A DNA stretch of 64,000 nt from Vreelandella aquamarina (GCF_020075495.1 NZ_JABYQT010000004.1:310001-374000); one strand, 5' to 3'. Shown: positions 8,013 to 16,925, numbered from the stretch's first letter. Notes: a model not told the origin generated them from the letters alone. Made by a program: numbers and translations.

Positions 8013-11000
8013 TGGCAAGAGAGGTCGGCGCCGAGGTCAACGCGTTATACAGGCGTTTTCTGACCGCTCTTGAAACACGCGGCTTCGAAGGCGAGATCGC
8101 CCCGGACTACGCCCAGCGCACGGTGCTCGCCACCGACAACTCGATCTACCAGCGCCTGCCCCAGGCCGCCGTGTTTCCGCGCCACGCCGAAGACCTCGAG
8201 CGCCTGGCCAGGCTCGCCGCAGAAACGCCCTACCGCGACGTGGTGCTCACGCCTCGCGGCGGCGGCACCGGCACCAACGGCCAGTCGCTGACCGACGGCA
8301 TCGTGGTGGATGTCTCGCGCCACATGAACCGCATTCTGGCGATCGATGTCGAGAACCGCCGCGTGCGGGTGCAGGCCGGCGTGATCAAGGATCAGCTCAA
8401 CGCCGCGCTCAAGCCTTACGGCCTGTTCTTCGCCCCGGAGCTCTCCACCTCCAACCGCGCGACGGTCGGCGGCATGATTTCCACCGACGCCAGCGGCCAG
8501 GGCAGCTGCACCTACGGCAAGACCCGCGATCACGTGCTCGAACTCGACACCGTGCTGCTCGGCGGCCAGCATCTGCACAGCCGGGCGCTGAGCAGCGACG
8601 AGGAGCCGCAGGCGCTGCAACAGCCGGGGGCGCTGGGCAAGGTGCACCGCACCGCCGCCGAGATCATCGACCGCGAGCGGGAGGCGATCGAGGCGACCTT
8701 TCCCCCGCTGAACCGCTGCCTGACCGGCTTCGATCTCGCCCACCTGCGCGATGAACACGGCCAGCTCAACCTCAACAGCCTGCTGTGCGGCTCGGAAGGC
8801 ACGCTGGGCTTTCTAAGCGAAGCCGTGCTCAACGTGCTGCCGATCCCCCGGTACGCCACCCTGGTCAACGTGCGCTATACGAGCTTCATGGACGCGCTGC
8901 GCGACGCCAAGGCGCTGATGGGCAGCGCCCGGCCCACGTCCATCGAGACCATCGACGATACGGTGCTCACGCTGGCCATGGCGGACTTCGTCTGGGACAG
9001 CGTGGCGGCGTTCTTTCCGGCCGGCGAGACACCGATTCGCGGCATCAACCTGATCGAATTCAGCGGCGATGACCCTGACGTGCTGGCCGCGCAGGTAGCC
9101 GCGTTTACCGAGCATCTGCGCCAGGACACCACCGTTGCGCGTCTGGGCTACACCCTGGCCGAGGGCCGCGCGCAGATTAACGCCGTCTACGCCATGCGCA
9201 AGCGCTCAGTGGGGCTTTTGGGTAACGTACAGGGCGAACAACGCCCGCTGCCCTTCGTGGAAGACACCGCCGTGCCGCCGGAGCATCTGGCGGACTTCAT
9301 TGCCGAGTTCCGCGCGGCGCTGGACGCCCGCGGGCTTGCCTATGGCATGTTCGGCCACGTGGATGCCGGCGTGCTGCACGTGCGCCCGGCGCTGGACATG
9401 AAGGACCCGGCCCAGGAAGCGCTGATTCGCGAGATCTCCGATGAGGTCGCCGCGCTGACCCGGAAATACGGCGGCCTGCTGTGGGGCGAACATGGCAAGG
9501 GCGTACGCTCGGAGTACGCGCCGCAATTCTTTGGCGCGCTCTACCCCAGCTTGCAGCGGGTCAAGGCGGCGTTTGATCCGTACAACCAGTTGAACCCCGG
9601 CAAGATCGCCTCGCCCGCCGAGGACCCGGCGCTCATCGCCCGGACCCGCGACCCTGACCTGCTCAGCGTGGATGGCGTACCCACCCGCGGGCAGCTGGAC
9701 CGCACCATCGACGAGCGCGCCTGGCAGGCGTATGACGCGGCGGTGTACTGCAACGGCAACGGCGCCTGCTACAACTACGACCTCGACGACCCCATGTGCC
9801 CCTCCTGGAAGGCCACCCGTGATCGCGTTCACTCGCCCAAGGGGCGCGCCAGCCTGATGCGCGAGTGGCTGCGGCTGCAGTCCCGGGCGGGTATCGACGT
9901 GGTGGACGAGTCGCGCCAGCGCCAAAACGAAAGCACGGGCCAGGCACTGCTGCGCTTTCCCAAGCGCCTGATCAACACGCTCAGCCGCCAGCGCCACCAC
10001 GACTACTCCCACGAGGTCTACGACGCCATGGCGGGGTGCCTTGCGTGCAAGTCCTGCGCCGGGCAGTGCCCGATCAAGGTCAACGTGCCGCAGTTTCGTT
10101 CCCAGTTTCTGGAGGTCTACCACGGCCGCTACCTGCGCCCGCTGCGCGATTACCTGATCGGCCATACCGAGCGGATGCTGCCCACCCTGGCGGCCATTGC
10201 CCCGGTGTATAACGCCGTGATCGGCCAGCGCTGGGTGGATGCGCTGATGCGCAAGGGCCTGGGCATGAGCGACTCCCCAAGGCTTTCGCGGGCCAGCGTG
10301 AAAAAACAGCTGCGCGCCTGGGGCGTGGCCGAGGCCACACCGACCGCCCTGGCCCGGCTGACCGAACAGCAGCGCGCCCAGAGCGTGATTGTGGTGCAGG
10401 ACGCCTTCACCACCCACTTTGAAGCCAGGCTGGTGATGGACGTGGTGGAGCTGCTGACGCGGCTTGACCTGCGCGTCTTCGTGATGCCATTCAGTGTCAA
10501 CGGCAAGCCGCTGCAGGTGCAGGGGTTTCTGGGGGCGTTTGCGCGCACCGCCGAACAGCAGGCCCGGCGGCTGCGGGCGCTGCAGGAGTTCGACGTGCCC
10601 CTGGTGGGGATCGACCCGGCGATGACCCTGACCTACCGCCAGGAGTATGTGAAGACGCTGGGAGCGGGCCAGGTGCCGGCGGTACTACTGCTCCAGGAGT
10701 GGCTGGCCACGCGTCTCGATACCCTGGCGATTGGCACGCTCGAACTGACCGACCCAGGCTTCAAGCTGTTGTCGCACTGCACGGAGAAGACCAACGCCCC
10801 GGCCAGCCCCCGCGCCTGGCAGCAGGTGTTTGCCGCCTTCGGGCTGACGCTTTCACTGGACGAGGCTGGCTGCTGCGGCATGTCCGGCACCTACGGCCAC
10901 GAAACCCGCAATGCGGCCACGTCGAAAACCATCTACGCCCAGTCCTGGCAGCCGAAGGTGGAGGCAACAGAGAACGCCGGCCGGCTACTGGCCACGGGGT

Positions 11001-11125
11001 ATTCGTGCCGCAGCCAGGTGAAGCGGTTTTCCGATCAGGTGCTCCCCCACCCGATGCAGGCACTGCTGGCATACATGAAGTCGACTTCTATGTCTCAACC
11101 CAACAATACGCAGAGAGAGCCTTGA
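8009..11125 (+). CDS. ydiJ: FAD/Fe-S D-2-hydroxyglutarate dehydrogenase, YdiJ type
   Basis: 1038-residue fusion protein. The N-terminal half is a VAO-type FAD-binding oxidase (LTPRGGGTGTNGQSLT, APELSTSNRATVGGMISTDASG). The middle has a ferredoxin-like cluster site CLACKSCAGQCP near residues 676-687. The C-terminal half contains cysteine-rich CCG motifs (LSHCTEKTN, AGCCGMSGTYGHE). Length and motif order match E. coli YdiJ (1018 residues), which oxidises D-2-hydroxyglutarate to 2-oxoglutarate and passes electrons to the respiratory chain. In this operon it would consume the D-2-hydroxyglutarate made by the downstream HglS. The ATGA overlap with the aminotransferase and the one-base gap to the next gene imply a single transcript and translational coupling. 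Confidence 0.92.
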   Translation: MMAREVGAEVNALYRRFLTALETRGFEGEIAPDYAQRTVLATDNSIYQRLPQAAVFPRHAEDLERLARLAAETPYRDVVLTPRGGGTGTNGQSLTDGIVVDVSRHMNRILAIDVENRRVRVQAGVIKDQLNAALKPYGLFFAPELSTSNRATVGGMISTDASGQGSCTYGKTRDHVLELDTVLLGGQHLHSRALSSDEEPQALQQPGALGKVHRTAAEIIDREREAIEATFPPLNRCLTGFDLAHLRDEHGQLNLNSLLCGSEGTLGFLSEAVLNVLPIPRYATLVNVRYTSFMDALRDAKALMGSARPTSIETIDDTVLTLAMADFVWDSVAAFFPAGETPIRGINLIEFSGDDPDVLAAQVAAFTEHLRQDTTVARLGYTLAEGRAQINAVYAMRKRSVGLLGNVQGEQRPLPFVEDTAVPPEHLADFIAEFRAALDARGLAYGMFGHVDAGVLHVRPALDMKDPAQEALIREISDEVAALTRKYGGLLWGEHGKGVRSEYAPQFFGALYPSLQRVKAAFDPYNQLNPGKIASPAEDPALIARTRDPDLLSVDGVPTRGQLDRTIDERAWQAYDAAVYCNGNGACYNYDLDDPMCPSWKATRDRVHSPKGRASLMREWLRLQSRAGIDVVDESRQRQNESTGQALLRFPKRLINTLSRQRHHDYSHEVYDAMAGCLACKSCAGQCPIKVNVPQFRSQFLEVYHGRYLRPLRDYLIGHTERMLPTLAAIAPVYNAVIGQRWVDALMRKGLGMSDSPRLSRASVKKQLRAWGVAEATPTALARLTEQQRAQSVIVVQDAFTTHFEARLVMDVVELLTRLDLRVFVMPFSVNGKPLQVQGFLGAFARTAEQQARRLRALQEFDVPLVGIDPAMTLTYRQEYVKTLGAGQVPAVLLLQEWLATRLDTLAIGTLELTDPGFKLLSHCTEKTNAPASPRAWQQVFAAFGLTLSLDEAGCCGMSGTYGHETRNAATSKTIYAQSWQPKVEATENAGRLLATGYSCRSQVKRFSDQVLPHPMQALLAYMKSTSMSQPNNTQREP

Positions 11126-11126
11126 A

Positions 11127-12488
11127 ATGACCCAGACGACGTTTCTTCCCGCCAACGAGATTCGTGACCGCTTCTCCAAGGCCATGTCGGCCATGTATCA
11201 GGCAGAGGTGCCCCAGTACGGCACGCTGCTGGAGCTGGTCGAGCAGGTCAACGAGGAAACCCTCACCCAGCAGCCCGAGCTGCGTCGCCGCCTCGAAGCC
11301 CAGGGTGAGCTTGCGCGCTTGAGCGTCGAGCGCCACGGCGCCATCCGGGTGGGCTCGGCCGACGAGCTTGCCATGCTGCGGCGCCTGTTCGCCGTCATGG
11401 GCATGTACCCCGTGGGCTATTACGATCTTTCGGAAGCGGGGGTGCCGGTGCACTCCACGGCGTTCCGGCCCATCGAGGATGAGGCGCTGGCGTGCAATCC
11501 GTTTCGCGTGTTCACCTCGCTGCTGCGCCTGGAACTGATCGAAAGTGAAACCCTGCGCCAACGGGCCGAGGAGATTCTGGCAAAGCGGGACATCTTCACG
11601 CCCACGGCGCGGCAACTGATCGAGCAGTGTGAAGCCCAGGGCGGGCTGAGCGCCGAGCAGGCCGACCAGTTTGTCGAAGCGGCGCTCGAGACCTTCCGCT
11701 GGCACCAGGACGCCACGGTGGATCTGGACACCTATCAGGCACTGCACGACGAACACCGCCTGATTGCCGATGTGGTGTGCTTCCGCGGTCCGCATATCAA
11801 TCACCTGACGCCGCGTACGCTGGATATCGACGAAGTTCAGCGGCGCATGCCGAGTGTGGGCATGAATCCGAAAGCGGTCATCGAAGGCCCGCCGCGCCGC
11901 GAGTGCCCGATCCTGCTGCGCCAGACCAGCTTCAAGGCGCTGGAGGAGTCGATCCGCTTTGCCGGCGACGCCCAGGGCACCCACACCGCTCGCTTTGGCG
12001 AGATCGAGCAGCGCGGCATGGCGCTCACGCCCAAGGGCCGCGCGCTTTATGACCAGCTGCTGGGCGAAGGACGCAAGCAGGCAGCGGGGCTGGACAACGA
12101 GGCCCACCAGGCGGTCATGAGCAAGGTATTCGCCGCCCTTCCTGATGACGATGCAGCGATGCGTCGTGAGGGGCTGGCCTACTTCCACTACCACCTCACC
12201 GAGGCCGGCAAGGCCGCTGGCGCCCAGGCCGATACCGATATCGAAGAGCTCCTCGAGAAGGGCCTGGTGGAAGCACAGCCGATTACCTACGAAGACTTCC
12301 TCCCGGTCAGCGCGGCGGGCATCTTCCAGTCGAACCTGGGCGGCGGCGAGAACGCAGCCTATGCGGGTAACGCCAACCGTGAAGCGTTCGAGGAAGCGCT
12401 GGGCGCGCCGGTCACCGACGAGCTTGCCCTGTACGCCGAGCGCGAGCAGGCGTCCAAACAGCGGGTGCTGGCAGCACTGGCAGGCTGA
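11127..12488 (+). CDS. hglS: 2-oxoadipate dioxygenase/decarboxylase (HglS, DUF1338, YdcJ)
   Basis: 453-residue Fe(II)-dependent VOC-like enzyme that converts 2-oxoadipate and O2 to D-2-hydroxyglutarate and CO2. The family signatures ERHGAIRVGS, FRGPHINHLTPRTLDID and RFGEIEQRGMALTPKGR are present. H70, H226 and E294 in this protein fall at the same residue numbers I recall for the metal ligands of P. putida HglS, an unusually exact agreement. C-terminal DFLPVSAAGIFQSNLGG is also typical. It is the last gene of the operon: the preceding aminotransferase would make its substrate and the YdiJ homologue would oxidise its product. ATG 11127 lies one base after the ydiJ stop, with GAGAGAG upstream. 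Confidence 0.92.
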   Translation: MTQTTFLPANEIRDRFSKAMSAMYQAEVPQYGTLLELVEQVNEETLTQQPELRRRLEAQGELARLSVERHGAIRVGSADELAMLRRLFAVMGMYPVGYYDLSEAGVPVHSTAFRPIEDEALACNPFRVFTSLLRLELIESETLRQRAEEILAKRDIFTPTARQLIEQCEAQGGLSAEQADQFVEAALETFRWHQDATVDLDTYQALHDEHRLIADVVCFRGPHINHLTPRTLDIDEVQRRMPSVGMNPKAVIEGPPRRECPILLRQTSFKALEESIRFAGDAQGTHTARFGEIEQRGMALTPKGRALYDQLLGEGRKQAAGLDNEAHQAVMSKVFAALPDDDAAMRREGLAYFHYHLTEAGKAAGAQADTDIEELLEKGLVEAQPITYEDFLPVSAAGIFQSNLGGGENAAYAGNANREAFEEALGAPVTDELALYAEREQASKQRVLAALAG

Positions 12489-12520
12489 TCGCTCTGCATT
12501 CGCATGTCTGGTTCAACGTT

Positions 12521-12542
12521 CAGGCTGCCATGGGGCAGCCTG
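12521..12542. terminator. Hairpin between convergent hglS and LysR genes
   Basis: CAGGCTGCC / GGCAGCCTG, a perfect 9-bp stem with loop ATGG. It has no long T-tract on either side, so termination strength is uncertain. Confidence 0.5.
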
Positions 12543-12548
12543 AGTCGT

Positions 12549-13463
12549 TTATGGCGGGGGCTCGGGAGGCGAAGCGGCAGACGCACACGCCACGATATGC
12601 GCAACGAACCGGCGCACCTTGCCAAGCTCGCCCAGATGCTCGGGGTAGACGAGATAGTACGCGCTTTCGCTGTGCAATCGGTGCGGCCAGGCGAGCGTCA
12701 GCCGGCCAGCGGCCAGCTCTTCGTCGACCGTGAAGTGCGGCACCAGCGCCACGCCGCCGCCGGCCATGGCCGTGCGCACCAGCATGGGGAAGGTTTCGAA
12801 CCGAGTGCCGTGATAGCTGCGGTCGGTAGCGATGCCCTGGCCTGCAAACCAGTGGTGCCAGGCATCCGGGCGGGTGGACAGATGCAGTAGCGAAAGCGTT
12901 GCCAGATCGCTTGCCGTCTCGATGGGGTGCTCGTCCAGTAGCGAAGGGGCGCACACCGCCACCATCTCTTCGTCCACAAGCTTGTGACAGGCAAGGTCGG
13001 GCCAACTGCCGTGGCCGTAGAACAGCGCGATGTCGATATCCTGCTGTTCGAGATCGAAATCTTCCACGCGATCATGAAACTCCAGGCTGATGCCCGGGTT
13101 CGCCGAAAGAAACGCCGGCAGCTTGTCTGCCAGCCAGCGGCTGCCGAAGCTGGGCAGCGTCGCCACCTTGAGCACTTCGCTGTTGCCGCTGTAGGTCATG
13201 ATGGTGTGGGTCGACATCTCGATCTGTGCGAGCACCTTGCGCACGTCGCTCAGAAAGATGGCGCCCTCCGGTGTCAGCAGAAGGCTGCGCCGTACGCGGC
13301 GAAACAGTTTGTGCTGAAGAATCGATTCGAGGTGAGCGACCTGCTTGCTCACGGCACTCTGAGTCAGGCTCAGCTCGTCCGCCGCCCGGGTAAAGCTCAT
13401 ATGGCGGGCGGCCGCTTCGAAACACTGCATGGCGGCGGTCGACGGAAGATTACGTGAGGCCAA
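12549..13463 (-). CDS. LysR-family transcriptional regulator
   Basis: 304-residue LTTR. An N-terminal helix-turn-helix (SFTRAADELSLTQSAVSKQV, about residues 20-40) is followed by a periplasmic-binding-like effector domain. The start is TTG at 13463, with AGGAG 8 bases upstream; the frame is open 44 residues further but that extension is not family-like. It has the GcvA-type layout. It lies in the same orientation as, and 74 bases after, the TRAP permease gene, with a strong hairpin between, and is convergent with hglS. It may control the TRAP genes or the 2-aminoadipate operon; the sequence does not decide. Confidence 0.87.
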   Translation of the reverse strand: MASRNLPSTAAMQCFEAAARHMSFTRAADELSLTQSAVSKQVAHLESILQHKLFRRVRRSLLLTPEGAIFLSDVRKVLAQIEMSTHTIMTYSGNSEVLKVATLPSFGSRWLADKLPAFLSANPGISLEFHDRVEDFDLEQQDIDIALFYGHGSWPDLACHKLVDEEMVAVCAPSLLDEHPIETASDLATLSLLHLSTRPDAWHHWFAGQGIATDRSYHGTRFETFPMLVRTAMAGGGVALVPHFTVDEELAAGRLTLAWPHRLHSESAYYLVYPEHLGELGKVRRFVAHIVACASAASPPEPPP

Positions 13464-13490
13464 GCGGGGAGCTCCTGATAACCTGTGAAC

Positions 13491-13516
13491 CGCCCCGGTG
13501 GCGCTGCACCGGGGCG
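13491..13516. terminator. Strong hairpin between TRAP permease and LysR genes
   Basis: CGCCCCGGTG / CACCGGGGCG forms a perfect 10-bp stem with a 6-base loop. It lies downstream of the permease stop and upstream of the LysR start on the minus strand, probably uncoupling their expression. No T-run is seen. Confidence 0.5.
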
Positions 13517-13537
13517 ATGTAAGGGGGCGCTCATGGT

Positions 13538-15385
13538 TCATGACGCAAGCGGCTTTGCGTCCTGAAACGTATCCCTGCGGCGCGACTGCCACCACCCAAT
13601 CAGGGCCATGGCGAGAAGGCCCAATCCGCTGGTGAGAAGTTCGGGCACGACCATGGCAAGCCCCGCCGCCAAGAGTACCAGACGCTCCCAGACGCGGGAA
13701 TCGCGAACGAAGTAGCCAAGCAGAGCACTGCTGACGCCCATGATGCCCAAAAGTGAGAAGATCAAGGCACTGATCAAACCAAGCGGTGTCGGGTCGACCA
13801 TCACCAGCATCGGGTTGTAGATGAACGCGTAGGGGATGATGAACGCCCCGATGGCAAGCTTGACGGCGGTGAAGCCGGTCTTCATCGGGTTCGCCCGGGC
13901 GATGCCGGCGCCGGCGAAGGCGGCCAAACAGACCGGGGGTGTGATATCGGCGATGATGCCGAAATAGAACACGAACAGATGCACCGCCATGGGCGGCAGG
14001 CCGAACTCGTTGATCAGCGCCGGGGCGGCAATGGTGGCGGTGACCACATAGTTGGCGGTGGTGGGAAGCCCCATGCCCAGTACGATACAGGCCACCATGG
14101 TGAACAAGAGTGCGAGTATCAGCACGCCATCGGCCAGACTGATGATGCCGGCGGCGAACTTGGCGCCCATGCCGGTCATGCCCACCACGCCGGCAATGAT
14201 GCCCGCACAGGCCACGGCGGCGATGACCGGCAGGGCCACGCGCGCGCCCTGTTCGAAGATATTCAGAATGCCCTTGAGCGACGGGCGCGTCTCCTTGCGC
14301 ACCAGGCTCACGGCAAAGGCGCAGGCGATCCCCAGCAAGGCGGCTCGTTGAGCGGTGAAGCCAACGCTGATCGTGGTCACGATGACCAGCAGCGGCAGCA
14401 GCATGTAGCCCTTTTCCAGCATCAGCTTACGCTTGCTCGGCAGCTGGTCCTTGGGAAGTCCCAGAATGCGGTGACGCTTGGCTTCGAAGTGAACCCCAAT
14501 GAAGATGCCGGTGAAATAGAGAATCGCCGGAATGAGCGCGGCGAACATGATCTCCCGGTAGGAGACACCGACGTACTCCACCATGATGAACGCCGCCGCG
14601 CCCATGAGCGGCGGCATGATCTGCCCGCCGGTAGAGGCCGAAGCTTCCACGGCGCCGGCCACCTCGGGCTTGAAGCGCGCGTTTTTCATCATCGGAATGG
14701 TGAACGAACCCGAGGCCACGGTGTTGCCGATGGAGCTGCCCGAAATCATGCCCTGCAGCGAGCTTGCCATGACCGCCGCCTTGCCGGCGCCGCCGGTAAA
14801 GCGGCCGGTAACGGCAAACGCCAGGTCATTGAAGAAGCGGCCTACGCCGGTGTGCATCAGCACCACGCCGAAGAACAGGAACAGGAAGATGAAGCGAGCG
14901 GATATCTGCAAGGGCGTACCAAACACGCCGCTTTCCCGGAACCACAGGTAGGGCGACACCTGCTCGAGCGAGAACCCGGAATGGGAAAGCAGAGGGCTTG
15001 GGATGAGATTACCAAATAGAGCGTACAGGATGGCAAGTGCCGCCATCACGACGATGGGCATGCCAACGGTGCGGCGGGTGGCCTCGAGCACGAACAGCAC
15101 GCCGAGCGCGGCAATCGTCAGATCGAGGGTCGAGTAGCCCGTGACACGCGCCCGCAACACCTCCTGATAGAAGATGATTTTATAGTAAGCGGCAAAGGTG
15201 GCCACGAAGGCCAGCACGATATCGTACCAGGGAACGCCCTGGCGGGTGGGCGCACTCCGGGTGGCCGGAAACAGGATGAAGATCATCCCGAGCGCCATGC
15301 CAAGATGCACCGCGCCCTGCTGCTGTGACGGCAGCGTGCCAAAGTAGGCGGTATAAAGATGAAAACAGGTCAGCGATACGCCCAT
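13538..15385 (-). CDS. TRAP transporter fused permease (TAXI-associated DctQM type), N-terminus frameshifted
   Basis: At least 615 residues, many-helix inner-membrane protein fusing the small (DctQ-like) and large (DctM-like) TRAP subunits; it couples ion gradients to uptake of the ligand delivered by the TAXI protein encoded just upstream. Typical DctM motifs include GMISGSSIGNTVASGSFTIPMM, STGGQIMPPLMGAAAFIM and MGLPTTANYVV. The first ATG in frame (15385) truncates the first membrane segment. Upstream, GTG at 15493-15495 with GAGG 7 bases before it opens a frame DKKK that joins the family-like N-terminus TPDEASLLEKYDRES only if one base is added to an A9 run. This may be a sequencing error, slippage site or real mutation. 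A stop lies in the permease frame within that run. Confidence 0.85.
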   Translation of the reverse strand: MGVSLTCFHLYTAYFGTLPSQQQGAVHLGMALGMIFILFPATRSAPTRQGVPWYDIVLAFVATFAAYYKIIFYQEVLRARVTGYSTLDLTIAALGVLFVLEATRRTVGMPIVVMAALAILYALFGNLIPSPLLSHSGFSLEQVSPYLWFRESGVFGTPLQISARFIFLFLFFGVVLMHTGVGRFFNDLAFAVTGRFTGGAGKAAVMASSLQGMISGSSIGNTVASGSFTIPMMKNARFKPEVAGAVEASASTGGQIMPPLMGAAAFIMVEYVGVSYREIMFAALIPAILYFTGIFIGVHFEAKRHRILGLPKDQLPSKRKLMLEKGYMLLPLLVIVTTISVGFTAQRAALLGIACAFAVSLVRKETRPSLKGILNIFEQGARVALPVIAAVACAGIIAGVVGMTGMGAKFAAGIISLADGVLILALLFTMVACIVLGMGLPTTANYVVTATIAAPALINEFGLPPMAVHLFVFYFGIIADITPPVCLAAFAGAGIARANPMKTGFTAVKLAIGAFIIPYAFIYNPMLVMVDPTPLGLISALIFSLLGIMGVSSALLGYFVRDSRVWERLVLLAAGLAMVVPELLTSGLGLLAMALIGWWQSRRRDTFQDAKPLAS

Positions 15386-15480
15386 CAGGGTGATGAGCCA
15401 CGCCCATTTGCCTAGCTGTAGCGGCGAGCGTATCTGAGACTCGCGGTCGTACTTCTCTAGAAGCGATGCTTCGTCAGGGG

Positions 15481-15495
15481 TTTTTTTTTATCCAC
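15481..15495 (-). other. A9 homopolymer and orphaned GTG start of the TRAP permease
   Basis: Nine T on the plus strand (15481-15489) read as A9 on the coding strand immediately after GTG GAT. With A9 the frame from this GTG closes after about a dozen codons; with A10 it runs into the permease. See the permease entry and findings. Confidence 0.75.
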
Positions 15496-15517
15496 GATCA
15501 AACCTCATGCGGATGGC

Positions 15518-15539
15518 GCCGCCGGCCCAAACCGGCGGC
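15518..15539 (-). promoter_or_regulatory. Intercistronic hairpin between TAXI gene and TRAP permease
   Basis: GCCGCCGG / CCGGCGGC, a perfect 8-bp GC stem with a 6-base loop, lies within the 56-base gap after the binding-protein stop. No T-tract follows on the minus strand. Such stems between a periplasmic receptor gene and its permease gene often protect the upstream mRNA or cause partial termination so that receptor exceeds permease. Confidence 0.5.
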
Positions 15540-15551
15540 GGTCAGAAAGAA

Positions 15552-16547
15552 TCAGTCGGCAAGGTCGCTCAAGCTTTCGATGTTGGAACGCTCGCGGGTG
15601 ACCACCTGGATGACTTCGGGGTAGATGTGACCGATAAAGGCAACGTTGTCGATCGCACCGCCATCGAACTCGCCACGGCCTTCGATAGCATCCTGAGCGG
15701 GCGCGTGAACCGTCATGCCCAGATCCATGCGGTTGTCGCGGATGCTGACCAGGTTCTCGATCGAAGCGCCGGTTTCGATGTTGGTAAAGTTCTGGCCGTC
15801 CAGATAGCGGTTCCAGATAGTGGCCATTTCACCGCCCAGCGGGTAGTAGGTACCGCCCTGGCTACCGGTGCCCAGAACATACTCACGCTTGGGTTCGACA
15901 TCGCCAAGCTCGGCCACCGGGTTGTCGACGGTAAGACCCTGCTCTTCGTAGTAACGCTTGGCACCCGGGTGGATGGGCAGGCCTTCGGCGCCGTTCAGCG
16001 CATTTTCCAGCGTGATGAAGGCGGACTGGGCGTGGGTGTTCTCTTCGGCGTGTTCGTGCATCAGGCGTGCAAGCTCGTAGCCGAGTTCTTCGTCGATGGT
16101 AGTGGTATTGCCCACCAGAACGGCATAGGCCGTGATGGTTTCGACGTCCTCGTCTTGGAAGGCGTAGCTTCCAGCCGGGATCGTGAAGCGCCGGTAGGCA
16201 CTGTTGGCTTCGATATAGTCGATCGCCTCGTCGCTCAGGCCCAGCAGGCGAACATCGCCACTGGAGGCCTGCAGGTTCTCGATACTGCCTGACGGCAGCC
16301 CCAGAATGCCGATCGAGATATCGATGTTGCCATCCTGTACCCCGTCGAGCGCCGCGCCAAAGCCTTCCTGGTAGGTGTTGTACTTGTCGCTGCCGATGCC
16401 ATAGGCGTCGAACAGGAGCTGGGAGACGCCCTGGGTGGTACTGGCGGGCGGGCCGATCGCGATATTGGGCTTGCTGTCGCTACCGCATCCAGCAAGTAGA
16501 AGACCGGCACTCAAGCCACAGAAGACCTTGGACAGGGAAGGCTTCAT
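15552..16547 (-). CDS. TAXI-family TRAP solute-binding lipoprotein with circularly permuted domain order
   Basis: 331 residues. A lipoprotein signal peptide ends in the lipobox LLLAGC (Cys21). Residues about 27-204 then match the second half of canonical TAXI proteins (NIAIGPPAS, then GLPSGSIENL, FTIPAGSY and the usual C-terminal HPGAKRYYEE at 193-202). Residues 221-331 match the canonical first half (REYVLGTGSQGGTYYPLGG at 221-239, ENLVSIRDNRMDLGM, ending NIESLSDLAD). In ordinary family members TGSxGGTYYP opens the mature protein and HPGAxRYYEE closes it, so the order is reversed around a new linker of about 17 residues. The frame is uninterrupted and codon use is normal. The neighbouring TRAP permease is its expected partner; the ligand is unknown. 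Confidence 0.85.
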   Translation of the reverse strand: MKPSLSKVFCGLSAGLLLAGCGSDSKPNIAIGPPASTTQGVSQLLFDAYGIGSDKYNTYQEGFGAALDGVQDGNIDISIGILGLPSGSIENLQASSGDVRLLGLSDEAIDYIEANSAYRRFTIPAGSYAFQDEDVETITAYAVLVGNTTTIDEELGYELARLMHEHAEENTHAQSAFITLENALNGAEGLPIHPGAKRYYEEQGLTVDNPVAELGDVEPKREYVLGTGSQGGTYYPLGGEMATIWNRYLDGQNFTNIETGASIENLVSIRDNRMDLGMTVHAPAQDAIEGRGEFDGGAIDNVAFIGHIYPEVIQVVTRERSNIESLSDLAD

Positions 16548-16925
16548 ATTAACTCCTGCTATTAGATTATTTGGAATGATTCAGTGCCGCCCACGGTGGT
16601 GCAAGGCCTGAGCTTCAGGGGAAAAGCGGCCAGACACGAGCGGAAAATGGACGGGCTATTGTTCACATACGCAGCATCACAGACAAAAGAAATTAAGTTG
16701 CGTATGCATTCCATTTTCTCATGGTTGAAGTGGGAACGGATGATCGTTTGGCTAAAAAAGGCTGTCTTGGACAATACCAGGGCTTCACGCACCTTGTGAT
16801 AATACGGTTAGGCGTGTGCTGGCCTTCAGAGAGAAGGGGGCAGGCTGAAGCGATCATATTCAGCGAGGGAATGCATGGCCTCACTGAGGCCATGCAATAT
16901 TCTGGGCGTTGAACGGGCCTGATAC
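16548..16925. other. Intergenic region between TAXI gene and BCCT gene
   Basis: 378 bases upstream of the TAXI gene and downstream of the BCCT gene (both minus strand). It must hold the TAXI/TRAP promoter. It is less GC-rich than its surroundings. A perfect 11-bp stem (16873-16883 with 16885-16895, GCATGGCCTCA / TGAGGCCATGC) lies 30 bases after the BCCT stop and may end that transcript, though it lacks a T-tract. Short open frames here show no family features. Confidence 0.5.

Noticed and set aside
16562..16912. Several 60- to 80-codon frames between the TAXI and BCCT genes
   Set aside because: Overlapping on both strands, none with a ribosome binding site or recognisable motif.
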